DNA from: Dendrobium chrysotoxum
Taxonomy: Eukaryota; Streptophyta; Magnoliopsida; Asparagales; Orchidaceae
Direction: 5' to 3'
DNA length: 64,000 nucleotides
Assembly (NCBI GenBank): GCA_019925795.1
Contig: CM034314.1
Span: 27,149,774-27,213,773 of the forward strand
Below are positions 1-11,984 of this stretch, piece by piece. The notes beneath the pieces were generated by a model. It saw only the letters and a program-made list of their open reading frames with translations. It ran no database searches and had not been told where the DNA came from. How positions within the stretch are numbered: position 1 is the first letter of the stretch; each line of letters opens with the position of its first letter. The translations under genes and the position numbers were made by a program.

Positions 1-905
1 TCCACTAGTGGTAGAGTACGCCCTTCGTGGCATTACCCTAGTATCAAAATTCAACTTCGATCCTCTGTAGTTAGGAGTTCTTCCTTCCTCTACGATCATC
101 TACTCTTCTTCTCATTAAGGTTAGGTATTCCCTTCTCTTAGGATTAGATATGCTAGTGGTAGAATACGCCCCTTGTGGCACTACCCTAGTGTTAATTTAA
201 AATTTCATAATCAATCTCCTTTCATCTAAGGTTAGGTTTTCCCTTTAGTTAGAATCAAAATCCAAACTCAGTCCCCTGTAGCTAGAAGTTCCTTCTTTTT
301 ATGTGACCACTCAACCTCCTTTCCTTAGGGTTAGATGTTCTGCCCCTAAGATCAGATCTACTAGTGATAGAGTACACAGCCCCTAGCACTACCCTAGTAT
401 CATTTCAAATACAATCTTCTGAGGTTAGGGTTTCCTTTCGCTTAGAATCAAATCTAAATTCGATCCTTTGTAGTTAGGAGTTCCTTCTTCCTATAGGATC
501 ACCCAGGTCTTCTTTTCCTATAAGGATAGGTTTTATTTCCTTCCTTAGGATTAGATCTACTAGTGATAGAATACGCTCCTCATGGCACTACCCTAGTATC
601 TATTCAAACTCAAGTTTTCTAAGATTAGATTTTATCTTCCCTTAGAATTAAGTTCAAACTCAATCTTCTAGGGTTAGGATTTTCTTTCCCTTAGAATCAA
701 ATCTTGATTCAATCCTCTATAGTTAGGAGTTCTTCCTTCCTATACGATACCCCAGACTTTCTCCTCCTTAGGGATAGACTCTTCCTTTCCCTTAGGACCA
801 GACCCACTAGTGGTAGAGTATGCCTTTGATGGCACTACCCAAGTATTAATTCAAACCCTGATTCCCTAGGGATAAAATTTTGCTTTCTCTAAGGATCAAA
901 ATTCC
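1..905. repeat. Diverged tandem satellite, unit about 200 bp
   Basis: A phrase like CTAGTGGTAGAGTACGCC followed by GGCACTACCCTAGTATC recurs near positions 3, 152, 360, 551 and 810. Between these phrases lie smaller recurring blocks, such as GTTAGGAGTTCCTTCC and CCCTTAGAATCAAATC, in a fairly constant order. Spacing runs from about 150 to 260 bp, so the array is old and has gained and lost blocks. It runs off the left edge of the window and stops close to where the truncated LTR of element A begins. No coding potential is seen. It could be a local minisatellite or the edge of a larger satellite field. Confidence 0.75.
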
Positions 906-948
906 AGACTAAAATTAAATCATTTTCAAAACTACATTTTTCAATCAA

Positions 949-1873
949 AATAGTCATACCAAGCATTGTCTCGTAGGAACAGAAGATAATTCTGAATATC
1001 ATACAATACGATATTTTTATTATACCATATGATTTGTTTAAAAAAACTGTATAATTTATCTGGATGAACTTGCTGAACGATTCTAAATTAGACTGATCGT
1101 ACAGTACGACACATATTTCATATCATACAAATAGAAGATGAATTTCTTGAAATTTAAGATTTTTGAAGCCCACTTTTTAAGCAATTATATTAACCATTGA
1201 GAAAATCTTTTACTGTGGAGTTGACCTGAGAGAGAGCTTAGAGAAGGAAGAGGGAAAACTTGAGAGAGAGAGAGAGATCCTTGTAAGGGGGAGTTGTGAG
1301 GGATTCAGAAAGGTTGCTCCAAGCAAGGTGTTCATCATCTTCTTCAAGCTACTATCCTGGTTCCTTGGTGGCTCTGAGCTGAGGTAAATCTTCATCAACA
1401 TCAGATCCAGGTTCTCTGCCTACTCCATGAGGGAGTAAAAGGATTTCCAGGTTCTCTGCCTACTCTAGGAGGGAGTAAAAGGATTCAAGGTTCTCTGCCT
1501 CACTGGGTCGGTGAAAAATTTTTATAAGGACTTCTCCGCCTTACTGTTGGAGCAAAAAGAGAGTCACTTATATTTAGTGTAATACTTGGAGTGGGAGTCT
1601 TCAAGGAGTGGACGTAGGTCAGGTTTACCAAACAACTATAAATGTTGGTGTATTCTTTCTATTTATTTTTTTGTATTTTAATTTTTACATTTTTCTGTGA
1701 TTTGATCTGAGTTAGAAAATATCTAATTTTTGTTATTATAAATTTAGTTCTACTTTTGCAGCAAGGGGTTTTATCTTTCGTTTGTTAAAAAATTTTTAAA
1801 TGATCAATTCACCCCCCTCTTGGTTAACCTCGAGACTAGTTATTTAGGGTTTAACCATCCTCACGAACTTTCA
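949..1873 (+). repeat. 5' LTR of element A, left part missing
   Basis: Matches the 3' LTR of the same element from about 7696 onward (AGTCATACCAAGCA against AGTCATCCCAAGCA) and ends in GAACTTTCA just before the PBS. The upstream U3 is lost. It keeps some dyad boxes (around 995-1125), a GA-rich leader (1213-1280), two 40-bp hairpin repeats (1421-1477) and the C-rich U5 end followed by CTCTTGGTTAACC. The TATA position (CACTTTTTAAGC near 1170) has drifted from the CTATTTAAG seen in the 3' LTR. Confidence 0.85.
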
Positions 1874-1875
1874 AG

Positions 1876-1887
1876 TAGTATCAGAGC
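1876..1887 (+). other. Primer binding site of element A
   Basis: TAGTATCAGAGC, one base from TGGTATCAGAGC, the complement of the plant initiator tRNA-Met 3' end used by most copia elements. It lies two bases after the LTR end. Confidence 0.85.
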
Positions 1888-1931
1888 GAGATTCATAAAA
1901 TAACTTTTAGAAAACTTTTGAAAAAAGATCA

Positions 1932-3712
1932 ATGGCCACTTTTGATAATAAAAATACCATGGAAGGATATTCAATCACTAGATCACCTCTATTTGATAAT
2001 ATTCCTTTTAATTTTTAGAAAACTTGCATGTCTACCTTTTTATAATCAATTGATTACCATATGTGAATGTTAGTTCAAGAAGGATATTCTGGACCTTCTA
2101 GATTAGTAAATGATGTTGAAACTAATTTTTTTTTACTGAATGGACTAGTGATGATAGAGATCTACCACAACTGAATCCTAAGTGTTTGAACTATTTTTTC
2201 TATGCCTTAAAATTTGAAGATTATATATGTGTTTTACACTTGTTCTAATGGCAAGAAAACTTAGGGCAAACTATGCATAATATATGAAGGTACAAATAAA
2301 GTTAAACAATCTAGGTTGAATATTTTACTCCATGAGTATGAACTATTTCGCATAAAATCTAGTGAATCTATTTCTGAAATGTATACTAGGTTTATATAAA
2401 TTGTTATAACCCTACATACCTTAGGAAGAGAACTCACAAATTATGAAAAAGTTAATAAGATTCTGAGATGTTTACTTTCTTCCTTTGATGTAAAAATTTT
2501 TATCATTACTAAATTTAAGGATCTGAATATTTATTCAATTGATAACTTACTTGGATCACTTATTACATATGAGCAAGGAGTGAACCAAAGGTAGCTTGAT
2601 GTAGGTGAGAAGAAAAAGGAGAAAACTATAGCCTTAAAGGCTAATGATTCTGACACTAATTTTTTTGGTTCTGAAAATGATGACATTGCTTTAATAAAGA
2701 TGTAATTCAAGAGCTTCTTAAAGAAAAAGTAAAAGCATCATCAGAAATGGAACAAAGGTAAGAATAATAAAAATTCTAAAGTTTCTTCTGATGTTATTTA
2801 TTTTGAATGCAAGAAGCCAGGGCATCTGAAGTCTGATTGCCTAACTCTTAAAGCTCACCTAAGAAAGGAGAAGGGTGAAGAAAACCTAAGTTCAAGAAGG
2901 GCAAGCAGAGAACCCAAAAGGCTTTGTAGGCATACTCAACATCAGACTTCTCTGAAATAGAAGCAGAAGAGGAGGTAACAAACATATACTTAATGGCTGA
3001 TGATCATCTTGATCACTCTGATTAAGAAGAGGTATATGAGCTTTCTTATGACCAATTACTTAAAATTTTTGAAAAAACTCATTATTCATATAAGAAGCTC
3101 AAGAAATTATATGTTAGCCTCAAAGTTGATTTTTTAAATATGTAGAAAGAGCATGAAATCATAAGATTATTCCACTCTAGATAGCAATCACATGGCTTTG
3201 TTAGATAAATTTGACTCTTTGAATAAAAAGCATCTTGATTTAACTAAAGAGCATGACTCCTTAAAAATATTATATGTTCAATTAGAAAATGAATACAAGT
3301 ACTTAGATACTCTTACATCTGATTTAGATAGTAGGGAGCATGCATTAAAAATAAAAAAAATTCAATTCTTGAAAGTGCAAATAAGTTTTTAGAAGCTAAA
3401 TTAACTGTTTTCAAGGAAAATAAAAAATAACCTACACTGGAAGAGTTTTATAAACCATCAATAAAGCATACATTAATCAAACCTAGGAAAAGGCACCATA
3501 ACCAACATAGATTAGTAAACATTTTTCCTAGTGTTAGATATTTTTCTTATGGCATGCTAGGACATATCTCCCATATTTGCACAATTCACGATAGAACATA
3601 TTTGGTGTGGAGACCAAAAGTTTAAAATTCATGGTATAGCATGCATGGATTTCATTCTTCTTTCTATAAAATAGGATCAAAACCTATTTGGATTCCCAAA
3701 TCTAACATCTGA
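1932..3712 (+). pseudogene. gag: gag of element A, degenerate
   Basis: Starts at the ATG of ATGGCCACTTTTGATAAT and aligns with the gag of element C throughout. Order: N-terminal UBN2-like gag domain; zinc knuckle near 2805-2850 whose first Cys is Tyr (TGT to TAT); a lysine-rich stretch; a coiled-coil segment with an open run at 3192-3392; and a second knuckle near 3540-3585 that has lost both leading Cys (Tyr again). Stops and frameshifts occur throughout, so no capsid protein can be made. The changes are mostly of the C-to-T/G-to-A type expected of methylated DNA. Confidence 0.8.
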
Positions 3713-3719
3713 TGATTTC

Positions 3720-5095
3720 ATAGAGGTGTTCTTACAAAAGGTCTCATCAGAGCATGTGGTACCTAGACATCATATGCTTAAGGCATATGACTGGAGATGT
3801 AAATTAATTCATTTCACTGGAGGCTAGGGTAGGATGCAAGATGACACTTTGAGATAATACCATCAGGAGAATGGTGGGCTCAGGTAAAATTAATAATTCA
3901 AAAAAAATTCATCATTAAAAATATTTTACTTATAGATGACTTAAAACACAATTTGCTCAGTATCAGCCAGCTCTGTGATAAAGGCTTTAGCATAAAATTT
4001 CTGTCAGCCAGCTACATAATAAGCTTAAATAATAAAATTATTTTGCAGGGAAGGAGAATCAACATTGTCTATATGCTTGATTTAAATTGCATTAAATTTG
4101 ACACTGCTCTTTACTTAAAAATAATTATTGATGAATCCTGATTATGGTATAGGAGATGAATTACTGATTATCCAAATTTATATTGATAATATTTTATTTG
4201 GATCCTCTAATAAAAGCCTTTGTGATGAGTTTTCAAAAATAATGAGTAAGAAATTTGAGATGAGCATGATAAGAGAACTGACCTACTTTCTTGGATTTAT
4301 CAAAAGGCAGAAAGATGATGGAACTTTTCTTAGTCAAACAAAATATATTATGGACATCCTTAAAAAATAAGAAATGAATAAAGCCAAGCCAATCAACACT
4401 CCCATGAGTTGCACTATTCAGTTAGATAAGGATTCAAATAGAAAATCTGTTGATCAAAAGAAATATAGAGGAATAATTAGATCACTTCTTTACTTGATTG
4501 CTAGCAGACCTGATATCATGTTTAGTGTTTATCTCTGTGCTATATTTTAGGCTGATCCAAAGAGTCCCAGTTAACTGCTGTTAAGAGAATCCTTAGATGT
4601 CTCTTAGGGACCCAAGACTTAGGAATATGATATCCTAGGCATAACACCTCCTTTGAAATCATAGAATATTCTGATTCAAATTTTGCAGGATACCAAGTTG
4701 ATAGGAAGAGCACTTATAGAATATGTCAATTCATAGGATAGTCCTTAGTCTCCTAATCTAGTAGAAAGTAGAACTTAGTTGCCCTGTCTACTGCTGAAGC
4801 TGAGCACATAGCCTTAAGAAGTTGTGTGGCCCAGGTCCTTTGGTTAAAGTAATAAATTCTAGATTTAGGACTACCTGTAGGCACAATTCTAGTCCTATGT
4901 GATAACACTAGTGCCATCTACATTTCAAAGAATTCAATCTAACACTCTAGGGCCAAGTATATAGACATAAGATTCCATTGCATTAGGGACCATATTACTA
5001 AAGGGGACATAGAGCTATATCATGTAGCTACTAAAAATCAACTTGTTATTATTTTCATAAAACCATTGGCTTTTGAAACCTTTACCACCTTAAGA
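3720..5095 (+). pseudogene. pol: pol remnant of element A (protease, deletion, RT end, RNase H)
   Basis: Begins with a protease segment where D-S-G is degraded (LDIICLRHMTG near 3760). The GAG-pre-integrase stretch LLSISQLCDKGFSIKF follows (3953-4135). At about 4139-4147 the sequence jumps directly to the RT C-terminal part (IYIDNILFGSS, with the YVDD motif changed). Compared with element C, about 1.65 kb covering the integrase core and most of RT is absent. RT C-terminus and RNase H continue to about 5095 with many stops (SRPDIMFSV, then broken frames). The element could not move on its own. Confidence 0.82.
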
Positions 5096-6124
5096 ACCAG
5101 ATTAGGTGTAATCGATATTCATGCTTGAAATTGACACTCTCTGATTTTGTTCTTTTTAATTTTTTGTTGTGTCGTTGTTTACGTGTGTTATGCTTTTTAT
5201 TTTGATTATCTTGTATTTTTGTTTCTTTTATTATTTATTTTATTTTATTTTTATTTTTGCTGATTCTTTCATTTTTGTGTTATTGGATTTATTTATTCTT
5301 ACTATCGTGTTGTATGTTTAGATCCTGATCATCTCACAAACCACCTCCACCTCCAGCTCACAATCAGGATCCACCACTGTACTAGATTTTAGTTTAGTTT
5401 TTGTTATGATTGTGATATTTATTTTTAGGTCTATGCTCTCTTGGTTGTATTTTTCTTTGCAATGAAATTTCCTTTCAATCATTTTTGTGTTGTTGTTTTC
5501 TTCTTTTTTTTTTAAAGGGTGTTGCTTTTCTTTCTTTCAAATGTTATTTCAAGTTATTTTTTATGCTCGTAGATCTCATTTCTGTGCTCCTTGAAAAATT
5601 AATAATCAGAGGAAAAATATTTTTCTGTTGATTGTTTTATATGACTTTAGATCGTACTATATGAATGAACTCGTACTGTACTACTTAGATCATACTGTAC
5701 GACTTAACTTGGACTGAACAATTTTTTTTCTGTTTGTGTAGACACACTTCCATTCGTACTAAAAATATTTAAATAGGTAATTGCTGACATTTTTAAACTA
5801 ATAGGATAGAAATTCATGAATTTACATATCCCCTTTTATTTCCTTTGCATGATAATTTTTTGTGTATACTTAAAAATTTAAATCGAATTGGAATTAAGTT
5901 GGTTGAAATGAAAACTTATTCTCTCTACTACATGTTTTTATATCATGAATATATTCTAAAATTTGATGAATGAAATTCATTATTTTTTACATAAGGTTTT
6001 ATTCCTATTAGAAAACTCGGGTTTGCCTTATAGATTATTCCTCCCTATATAAGAGAGTGAGTTATTGTTCTCTTCTATTTGGAAGATAATCTTGCAACTG
6101 AGATTCTTAAAGCTTTAGAAAGGA

Positions 6125-6290
6125 AGCAATTTGCAAAAAATTTAAAAGAGGCACAAAATGAGCCCAAAATCAAAAGATACACAATGACGCCAAAAAGTAA
6201 AAGGGGGGCTAAGTGTATAAAAAACACAAGATGCGTAATGAACGTGTAAAACCGATAAAAGAGGCACAAAATGAGCCCAACCTAAGTTAG
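6125..6290 (+). repeat. GGCACAAAATGAGCCC motif cluster (element A)
   Basis: Two copies of GAGGCACAAAATGAGCCC (about 6149 and 6264) flank related units such as GATACACAATGACGCC and AAGTGTATAAAAAACACAAG. The same cluster occurs at the corresponding place in elements C and D and, inverted, in minus-strand elements B and D. Many units are short imperfect hairpins. Confidence 0.7.
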
Positions 6291-6804
6291 CTTCTCTTTC
6301 TAGTAAATCTTTAAGACTTAAAAAACTCTTGTGTTTCATAATATATTTAATACTTGATTTTAGGAAAATCATGGTTTTTCATTCACCACTTTTACAGTAA
6401 TATTCTATATATTTCATGCTAGCAGTCTGAAAAGTTTAAGTTTCCCTATCTAATTTTTTTTTTTGGGTTAGATTTTTATTTATACAACAGACTTTAGCCT
6501 GTGAAGATTCTAAGCTAGGTGTGGAAAGTCTAGAATCAAATTTCTTTGGTTGTAATAAAGTCAACACTTATATTACTTAAGCTTTTTTTGCTTGTAGAAT
6601 AAGTTTATTACATTCTAAAAATGCCCACGCAAGTTACCAAGAGCTGTGATAGTTTTTTTTATCTTGTGAGTTGTTTGCTTTCTGGTTCTATTTCTATTTA
6701 TGTTTCTGTTTCTGTTCTTGTGTCTAATTTTATTTTTTCTTTTCTTCTTATGATTGTTTCTTTCTTTTAGTGATGTCAAAAGGGGGAGTAGTATTTTGGT
6801 CATT

Positions 6805-6890
6805 ATTATTTATTATTAATGTTATTTGTTTATTATTATTATTATTATTTATTGTTGTTGTTATTTGTTATCGTTGTTGTTATTTCTTTT
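6805..6890. repeat. ATT/GTT trinucleotide microsatellite
   Basis: Interrupted runs of TATTATTATT and TTGTTGTTG, about 85 bp in total, inside the noncoding part of element A. Confidence 0.8.
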
Positions 6891-6975
6891 TACACTCCTT
6901 CCACTTGAAATTAATTTTCATCTAAGGGCGAATTTTGAATTTTTGAAAATCCAAAAAGAATAATTTTTTCCATCA

Positions 6976-6990
6976 TAAAAAGGAAGAGAT
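6976..6990 (+). other. Polypurine tract of element A
   Basis: AAAAAGGAAGAGAT directly before the 3' LTR, matching the AAAAAAGGGGGAGAT tracts of elements C and D. Confidence 0.75.
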
Positions 6991-8638
6991 TATGGCAAAC
7001 CTGGTTTAAGCACTATGATTTTGATAATATCAAAGATTATTGTGTATGTTACTATTTTATCTTATTTCTCTGATATTTTGTTTTGTGATGTGTATACTAA
7101 CATTTCAGGATTACAGTTCACTGTTCTTTTATAATTCATATCAGCTCAAGATTGAGTAGACTAGGGTTAAAGTCAGTTTTTATTTTATTCTATATTTTTT
7201 CCTTTCTTGAGTCGTATCTTATAATTGGGTGGATATCTTTGCTGATTAACCCTACACACATACAGGGGGAGAGAGAAAAAGATTTTTTAGAGAGTTTTTC
7301 TTTTTAAGTAATTTATACTGTATAATTTGGCTTCATACTATACAATACGTGTATCATACTATACGGTTTTAATTCATACTATACGATTTGTATAAAACTC
7401 TATCAAAACCCTAACCGCAAGGGGTCTAAATATGCTGATCATACCGTACGATTTTGTTCACACTGTACACCTTAATTAAATTATTTCCTAATTAATCCCA
7501 CGATATTAGGCAATCAAATCAGGGAAATTATTGTGATCGATCGTACCATATGATTTATATCGTACCGTATGATTTATATCGTACAGTACGATTGACAATA
7601 TATGAAATTGGTCGTCCAAAAAATTATACCATATGAAAGCCATGAACTTTAAACTAATCATACTGTATGATTTCAATCATACTGTACGACTGACAGAGTA
7701 TAAAGTTAGTCATCCCAAGCATCATCCTGTATGAATAAAAGATAGTTCTAAATATCATACCATACGATATTTTTATCGTAATGTATGATTTATTTAAAAA
7801 ATTTATACAGTTCATCTGGACGAACTTGTTGAATGATTCTAAATTACACTGATCGTACTGTATGATACATGTATCATATCATATGAACAGATTACAAATT
7901 TCTTGAAATTTAGAGTTTTTTGAAGCCCACTATTTAAGCAATTGTATTGACCCTTGAGAAAATCTTTTGTTGTGGAGTTGACCTGAGAGAGAGCTTAGAG
8001 AAGGAAGAGAGAGAGCTTGAGAGAGAGAGAGAGAGAGATCCTTGTAAGGGAGAGTTGTGAGAGATTCACAAAGGTTGCTCCAAGCAAGGTGTTCATCGTC
8101 TTCTTCAAGCTGCTGTCCTAGTTCATTGGTGGCTCTGAGGGAAATATTCATTAGCATTAGATCCAGGTTCTCTGCCTACTCTAAGAGGTAGTAAAAGGAT
8201 TTTCAGGTTCTCTGCCTACTCCAGGAGGGAGTAAAAGGATTCGAGGTTCTCTGCCTCACTGGGTCGATGGAAAGATTTTGTAAGGGCTTCTCCGCCTTAC
8301 TGTGGGAGCAAAAGGAGAGTCACTTTTGTTTAGTACAATACTTGGAGAGGGAGTCTCTAAGGTGTGGACGTAGGTCAGGTTGACCGAACCACTATAAATT
8401 TTGGTGTGTTCTTTCTATTTATTTTTTGGCATTTTAATTTCCGCATTTTTTGTGATTTGATCTGTGTTGGAAAATCTCTAATTTTTGTTATTCTAAAATT
8501 AGTTTTACTTATGCATTAAGGGGTTTTATCTTTTCATTTGTTAAAGAAAATTTTAATTAATAATTCACCCCCCCCCCCCCCCTCTTGGTTAGCTTCGGGA
8601 CTAGTTCTTTAGGGTTTAACCACCCTCACAAATTTTCA
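6991..8638 (+). repeat. 3' LTR of element A
   Basis: About 1.65 kb, from TATGGCAAACC (expected TG, now TA) to TTTTCA. U3 carries a dyad array of the ATCGTAC-N-GTACGAT type (about 7330-7880). A TATA box CTATTTAAG lies at 7930-7938. A GA-rich leader (7986-8037), two hairpin repeats exactly 40 bp apart (8177-8193, 8217-8233) and a run of about 16 C before CTCTTGGTTAGC follow. Flanking sequence after 8638 is unrelated to the element. Confidence 0.88.
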
Positions 8639-8654
8639 TTTTCATATGTTCATG

Positions 8655-9500
8655 GTGTGCAAGATCCTGATGTGGAGATCAAGCATTAAAGGAGCACTTA
8701 TATTGGTATAGATCATGGGCATCACTTTACCTACTACAGCCTCCTGTTAAGCCACCGAGTTCATACTACCCACGAGCACCTATTGAGCATATGCTTGTAT
8801 TTACTCCACTTATACTTTCTTTTACTAAACAATTTATATAATGATTCTTATTCCTTTACTTAATTATGTATAGCTGAACCATCTCTTTGAGACATACGAG
8901 ATGTTATAGTGAATCTATGGCCGACCTGACGACTCTGAACTCCAACAAACTATTAACAAGATTGAAGAATTGAACAATGCTATAAAATCACAAATGTACT
9001 TAGAGGATACACGATACTATTCAGACTACAGGGAAGGGTACACTTTCCCACAAATCCATGCAGAACCTTATGCCGGTCCGTTAGAAATGGGTGCTACTGC
9101 ACTAAGTCTTAGAGATTGGGGACAGTCATAGGAGACATTAATTTAGCATATGTAGCAACCAAATTTTGTGACCCAATATCCACAGTGGGCTGCATATGCG
9201 ATGCATTGTTATCCATTGGATATTGGTTCTACTTCCCAGTTCTATACCCCGCCGCCTATATGGAGGCCACCGCCAGTTGAACATAGTAGAGAACATGCAG
9301 AAGTCCAGCCTTAAGAGTATTGTGGATTACGAGATAGGCCTATCTGACCACCAAACCATTATACTCCAGGCATCGATGCCATGCCATGCTGGATTAGAAG
9401 CAAACGCTAGCTTATACCCGATTATGTTGCTTTTCTACTATGAGTTGTGTTATGCAACTCAGTTGTTGTATTATTCAGACTTTCTTAATTTCATGCAATG
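8655..9500 (+). pseudogene. Possible plant mobile domain (PMD/MAIL-type) gene remnant
   Basis: One frame reads YWYRSWASLYLLQPPVKPPS from about 8700 and ends near IEHM at about 8792. This resembles the C-terminal part of plant mobile domain proteins, where a W-Y-R block precedes a proline-rich tail. A likely intron ends near 8873 (TATGTATAG), and the frame resumes with a Leu/Asp-rich segment and, from about 9020, YREGYTFPQIHAEPYAGP. Stops and frameshifts interrupt it. The match is from memory of the family only; another transposon-linked gene is possible. Confidence 0.35.
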
Positions 9501-9519
9501 AACTATTTCATATTTCATT

Positions 9520-10960
9520 TAATTAGACATATTTGGTTTTTATTTCCTAAATTTTGTTATTTCAAAAGGGTGATTTACAGCATGAGAGCAAAAGTCATCC
9601 GTCGAGCCATTTCAACTGGGAAAGTAGCCAATTGCTCGTTAAACAAGTGAATTTGGCTACAATTAATATTTTTTTAAATGAGGAATTAAATAAAATAATT
9701 TAATAATAGGCTCAGTTTAAAAATTTGTCCTTAATTTTTTCTAAAAAATACCTTCAACATTAATAAATTAACCTTACTATAACATTTTCTCAATTATTTT
9801 CAATTTAAAATAATTGGTCAAATCATCTAAAAAAAATATGATTAAGTAATATAAATTACAACTAAATTTTAAAAATTGTAATAAAAAAATTACTTTATTG
9901 ATAATTAAATTTATTATCATGCCTAATCATAAATTAATAACATAAATTTTGCTTAAAGCAATATTTATATTAAATATTCACATACCTCTTTTATTATTTA
10001 AATTTGTAACTATATAAAATATAGAATGACTATATATCCACTAAAATAACTGTTTCTTTTAAATCAAGTGTAGTTATACAAAACTATGGTTTATGCACTG
10101 CTTACTATTTTTCTTTTCTTTTTTTTCTTTTTTATTTGAACCAGTCGCTGGCAGTACCCGTGACTGGCTCCATGCTAGTGACCAGCCGCTGACACCGCCA
10201 ATGACAATGTCTAAATTATTTTTTTTTCAGATGGTGTTATGGCTAATAATGGCTTTTAAGGGGGTGGTTTATAAAATTTGTCCTTTTTTTGTTTCAGTTT
10301 TTATTTTTTCCTTTTTTTTACTTTTCTTTTTCTTTTAACATTTTTGCTAAGTACTTTTTTTTGTTGATGTTGAATACTTATCTGTCTCTCCCTTTCAAGT
10401 TACCTAAGTTAAAATTAGCCTAGGTGTATTATAAGGCTATATAATAACATAATTACATGCTTCTAATGATCCAGCTTCTAATTAATCTAATTATTACATT
10501 TCCCCTAAATTTTTAATCATTTAAACCTATACTAAGTAGTCATGTGCATATGTGTGGTTTAGGAGTTTCCTTTACTAAGAATTATTAATCTTTATTTTTT
10601 GATCCACAAATAGAAATGTTCCTTACAAAAATTCAAAAATTCATAAAGTTTTTAACCATGTCTGACCCAGTTTGATCAAGACCAAGATCACGCTAGACCA
10701 TTTAGGGAGTATGATAATCTTATAGTAGAAGGAATTCATCCTGAATTAAATGCAATTTTTCTTGAGACTCTATTGTTATAATGTATGGTTTCAACAGCAG
10801 GGCATTGAAGGTACTGCGATGCTGATGTTTGGGGAGCTTCAGTGCTTGTTCTAACTTTTCAAAATTCTCATCTTTTTCTTGAGATATTATTGAACAACAT
10901 CAAGTAAAATAGATATTTTTAGTAGAATTTATGATAATAAAAATAAACATGATTTATATT
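9520..10960. other. AT-rich intergenic DNA, nothing recognised
   Basis: Long A/T stretches with a short GC-richer patch (10140-10210) and pyrimidine tracts (10100-10135, 10280-10340). I see no coding segment, LTR or terminal repeat that I can support. Confidence 0.6.
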
Positions 10961-10979
10961 TAACACACTACTAAGAAGA

Positions 10980-11860
10980 AGATTAGTGAGTTAAAAATAG
11001 ATGTTGAATTAAAGACTTCTCTCATGAAAACTCACCTTACCTCTGAGTCTTAATCTTCAACTGATTCTCCTAATTTACCTATTCTAGTTTTAATTTAAAA
11101 AGTCAAACTAAACCCTGTTGTAACAATTATAATTTTAAGGACTATTACAAATCTATTATTGAAATGTCAGGATTATATAAACTTACTGATGATCAAAAGG
11201 ATCAAATTATAATGATTCATAGTCAAGTCTCAGATCCAAAAACTACGGACAAAATCAATTGTTTATTAAGCGATGATAGAAAGAAATCTCTTTATACTTC
11301 TCTAGATTATCCCATCAATTCTACAAAAGAGGGCTATCAGCATATGAGCAAAAAGATTGAAGCTCAATCTAGCAAGACTTGTATTTTAGTCATCTTCAAG
11401 ATGAAGTTCATCTCCTTAAAGACGAACAAAATGATATTATTAATAGAGTCACTAATTTAGAATTAAGAAGGTGGCCAATCTTTATGAGTTTATTCCTCCT
11501 CAATATTGTGAGGAACTTTCGGATCCAAACATTCCTATTATTTAATCCTTACAAAAAGCCATTTTATAGAAATGGTTTATAACAATTAATTTGGTTATCA
11601 ATAAATCTTATGTTATTACTAATCTCTATGCTCTAGTAGATAGTAGAGCATATATGAATAATATTCAAGATAGAATTATTCCTTCTTAATATTTTGAAAA
11701 AACCACAATGCTTCTTTTTGTGATGATATGTATTACATACCTACTCCTTTACTACTTGTTAAAAATCTGTCTCAGCATGTTAGCTTGGGCAATCTTTTTT
11801 TATTTGAAATCATGTTTTTTTTAGCCTTTAAATTTTCTTTTATTATTAATCCCAAAGAGA
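10980..11860 (+). pseudogene. Capsid C-terminus and aspartic protease, EPRV copy 1
   Basis: After the truncated capsid end comes a linker (open at 11164-11460) and then the protease, read as ALVDSRAYMN around 11630-11655. The catalytic triplet is D-S-R instead of D-S-G. A downstream segment VKNLSQHVSLGN (near 11755) corresponds to the second half of the retropepsin fold. Several frameshifts separate the pieces. The D-S-R change is shared with copy 2. Confidence 0.7.
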
Positions 11861-11984
11861 TTATTATAAATGAGATGAAAACAATTCATCGAAAGAAAAT
11901 TCATATTAATTTTCTTAAACAAGAAATCAATATGAAGAAATATTCCAAAAACTAAATTCACCACAAATCACTGCACAAATTTCT

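Larger units (their letters stand above)
5100..6975 (+). other. 3' noncoding internal region of element A
   Basis: T-rich sequence between pol and the polypurine tract with no ORF I can support. It holds the recurring GAGGCACAAAATGAGCCC motifs (annotated separately) and a trinucleotide microsatellite. Equivalent regions exist in elements B, C and D. Confidence 0.6.
949..8638 (+). mobile_element. Copia element A (SIRE/Maximus-like), degenerate
   Basis: A plus-strand Ty1/copia retrotransposon: truncated 5' LTR (949-1873), a PBS resembling the initiator tRNA-Met complement, gag, pol remnant, a long noncoding 3' region, polypurine tract and a complete 3' LTR (6991-8638). The order gag, protease, integrase, RT, RNase H is visible by comparison with element C. 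The left part of the 5' LTR is missing, so no target duplication can be checked. Frames are full of stops and the integrase/RT core is deleted near 4140. Long LTRs, coiled-coil gag with two zinc knuckles, and the CACCCCCCTCTTGGTTAG U5 end suggest the SIRE/Maximus lineage; that placement is inference. Confidence 0.9.

Noticed and set aside
6615..6803. Lysine/asparagine-rich minus-strand frame
   Set aside because: Low-complexity antisense of a T-rich noncoding region in element A.
10093..10338. Phe-rich 81-codon frame
   Set aside because: Translation of pyrimidine tracts; no start context or homology that I recognise.
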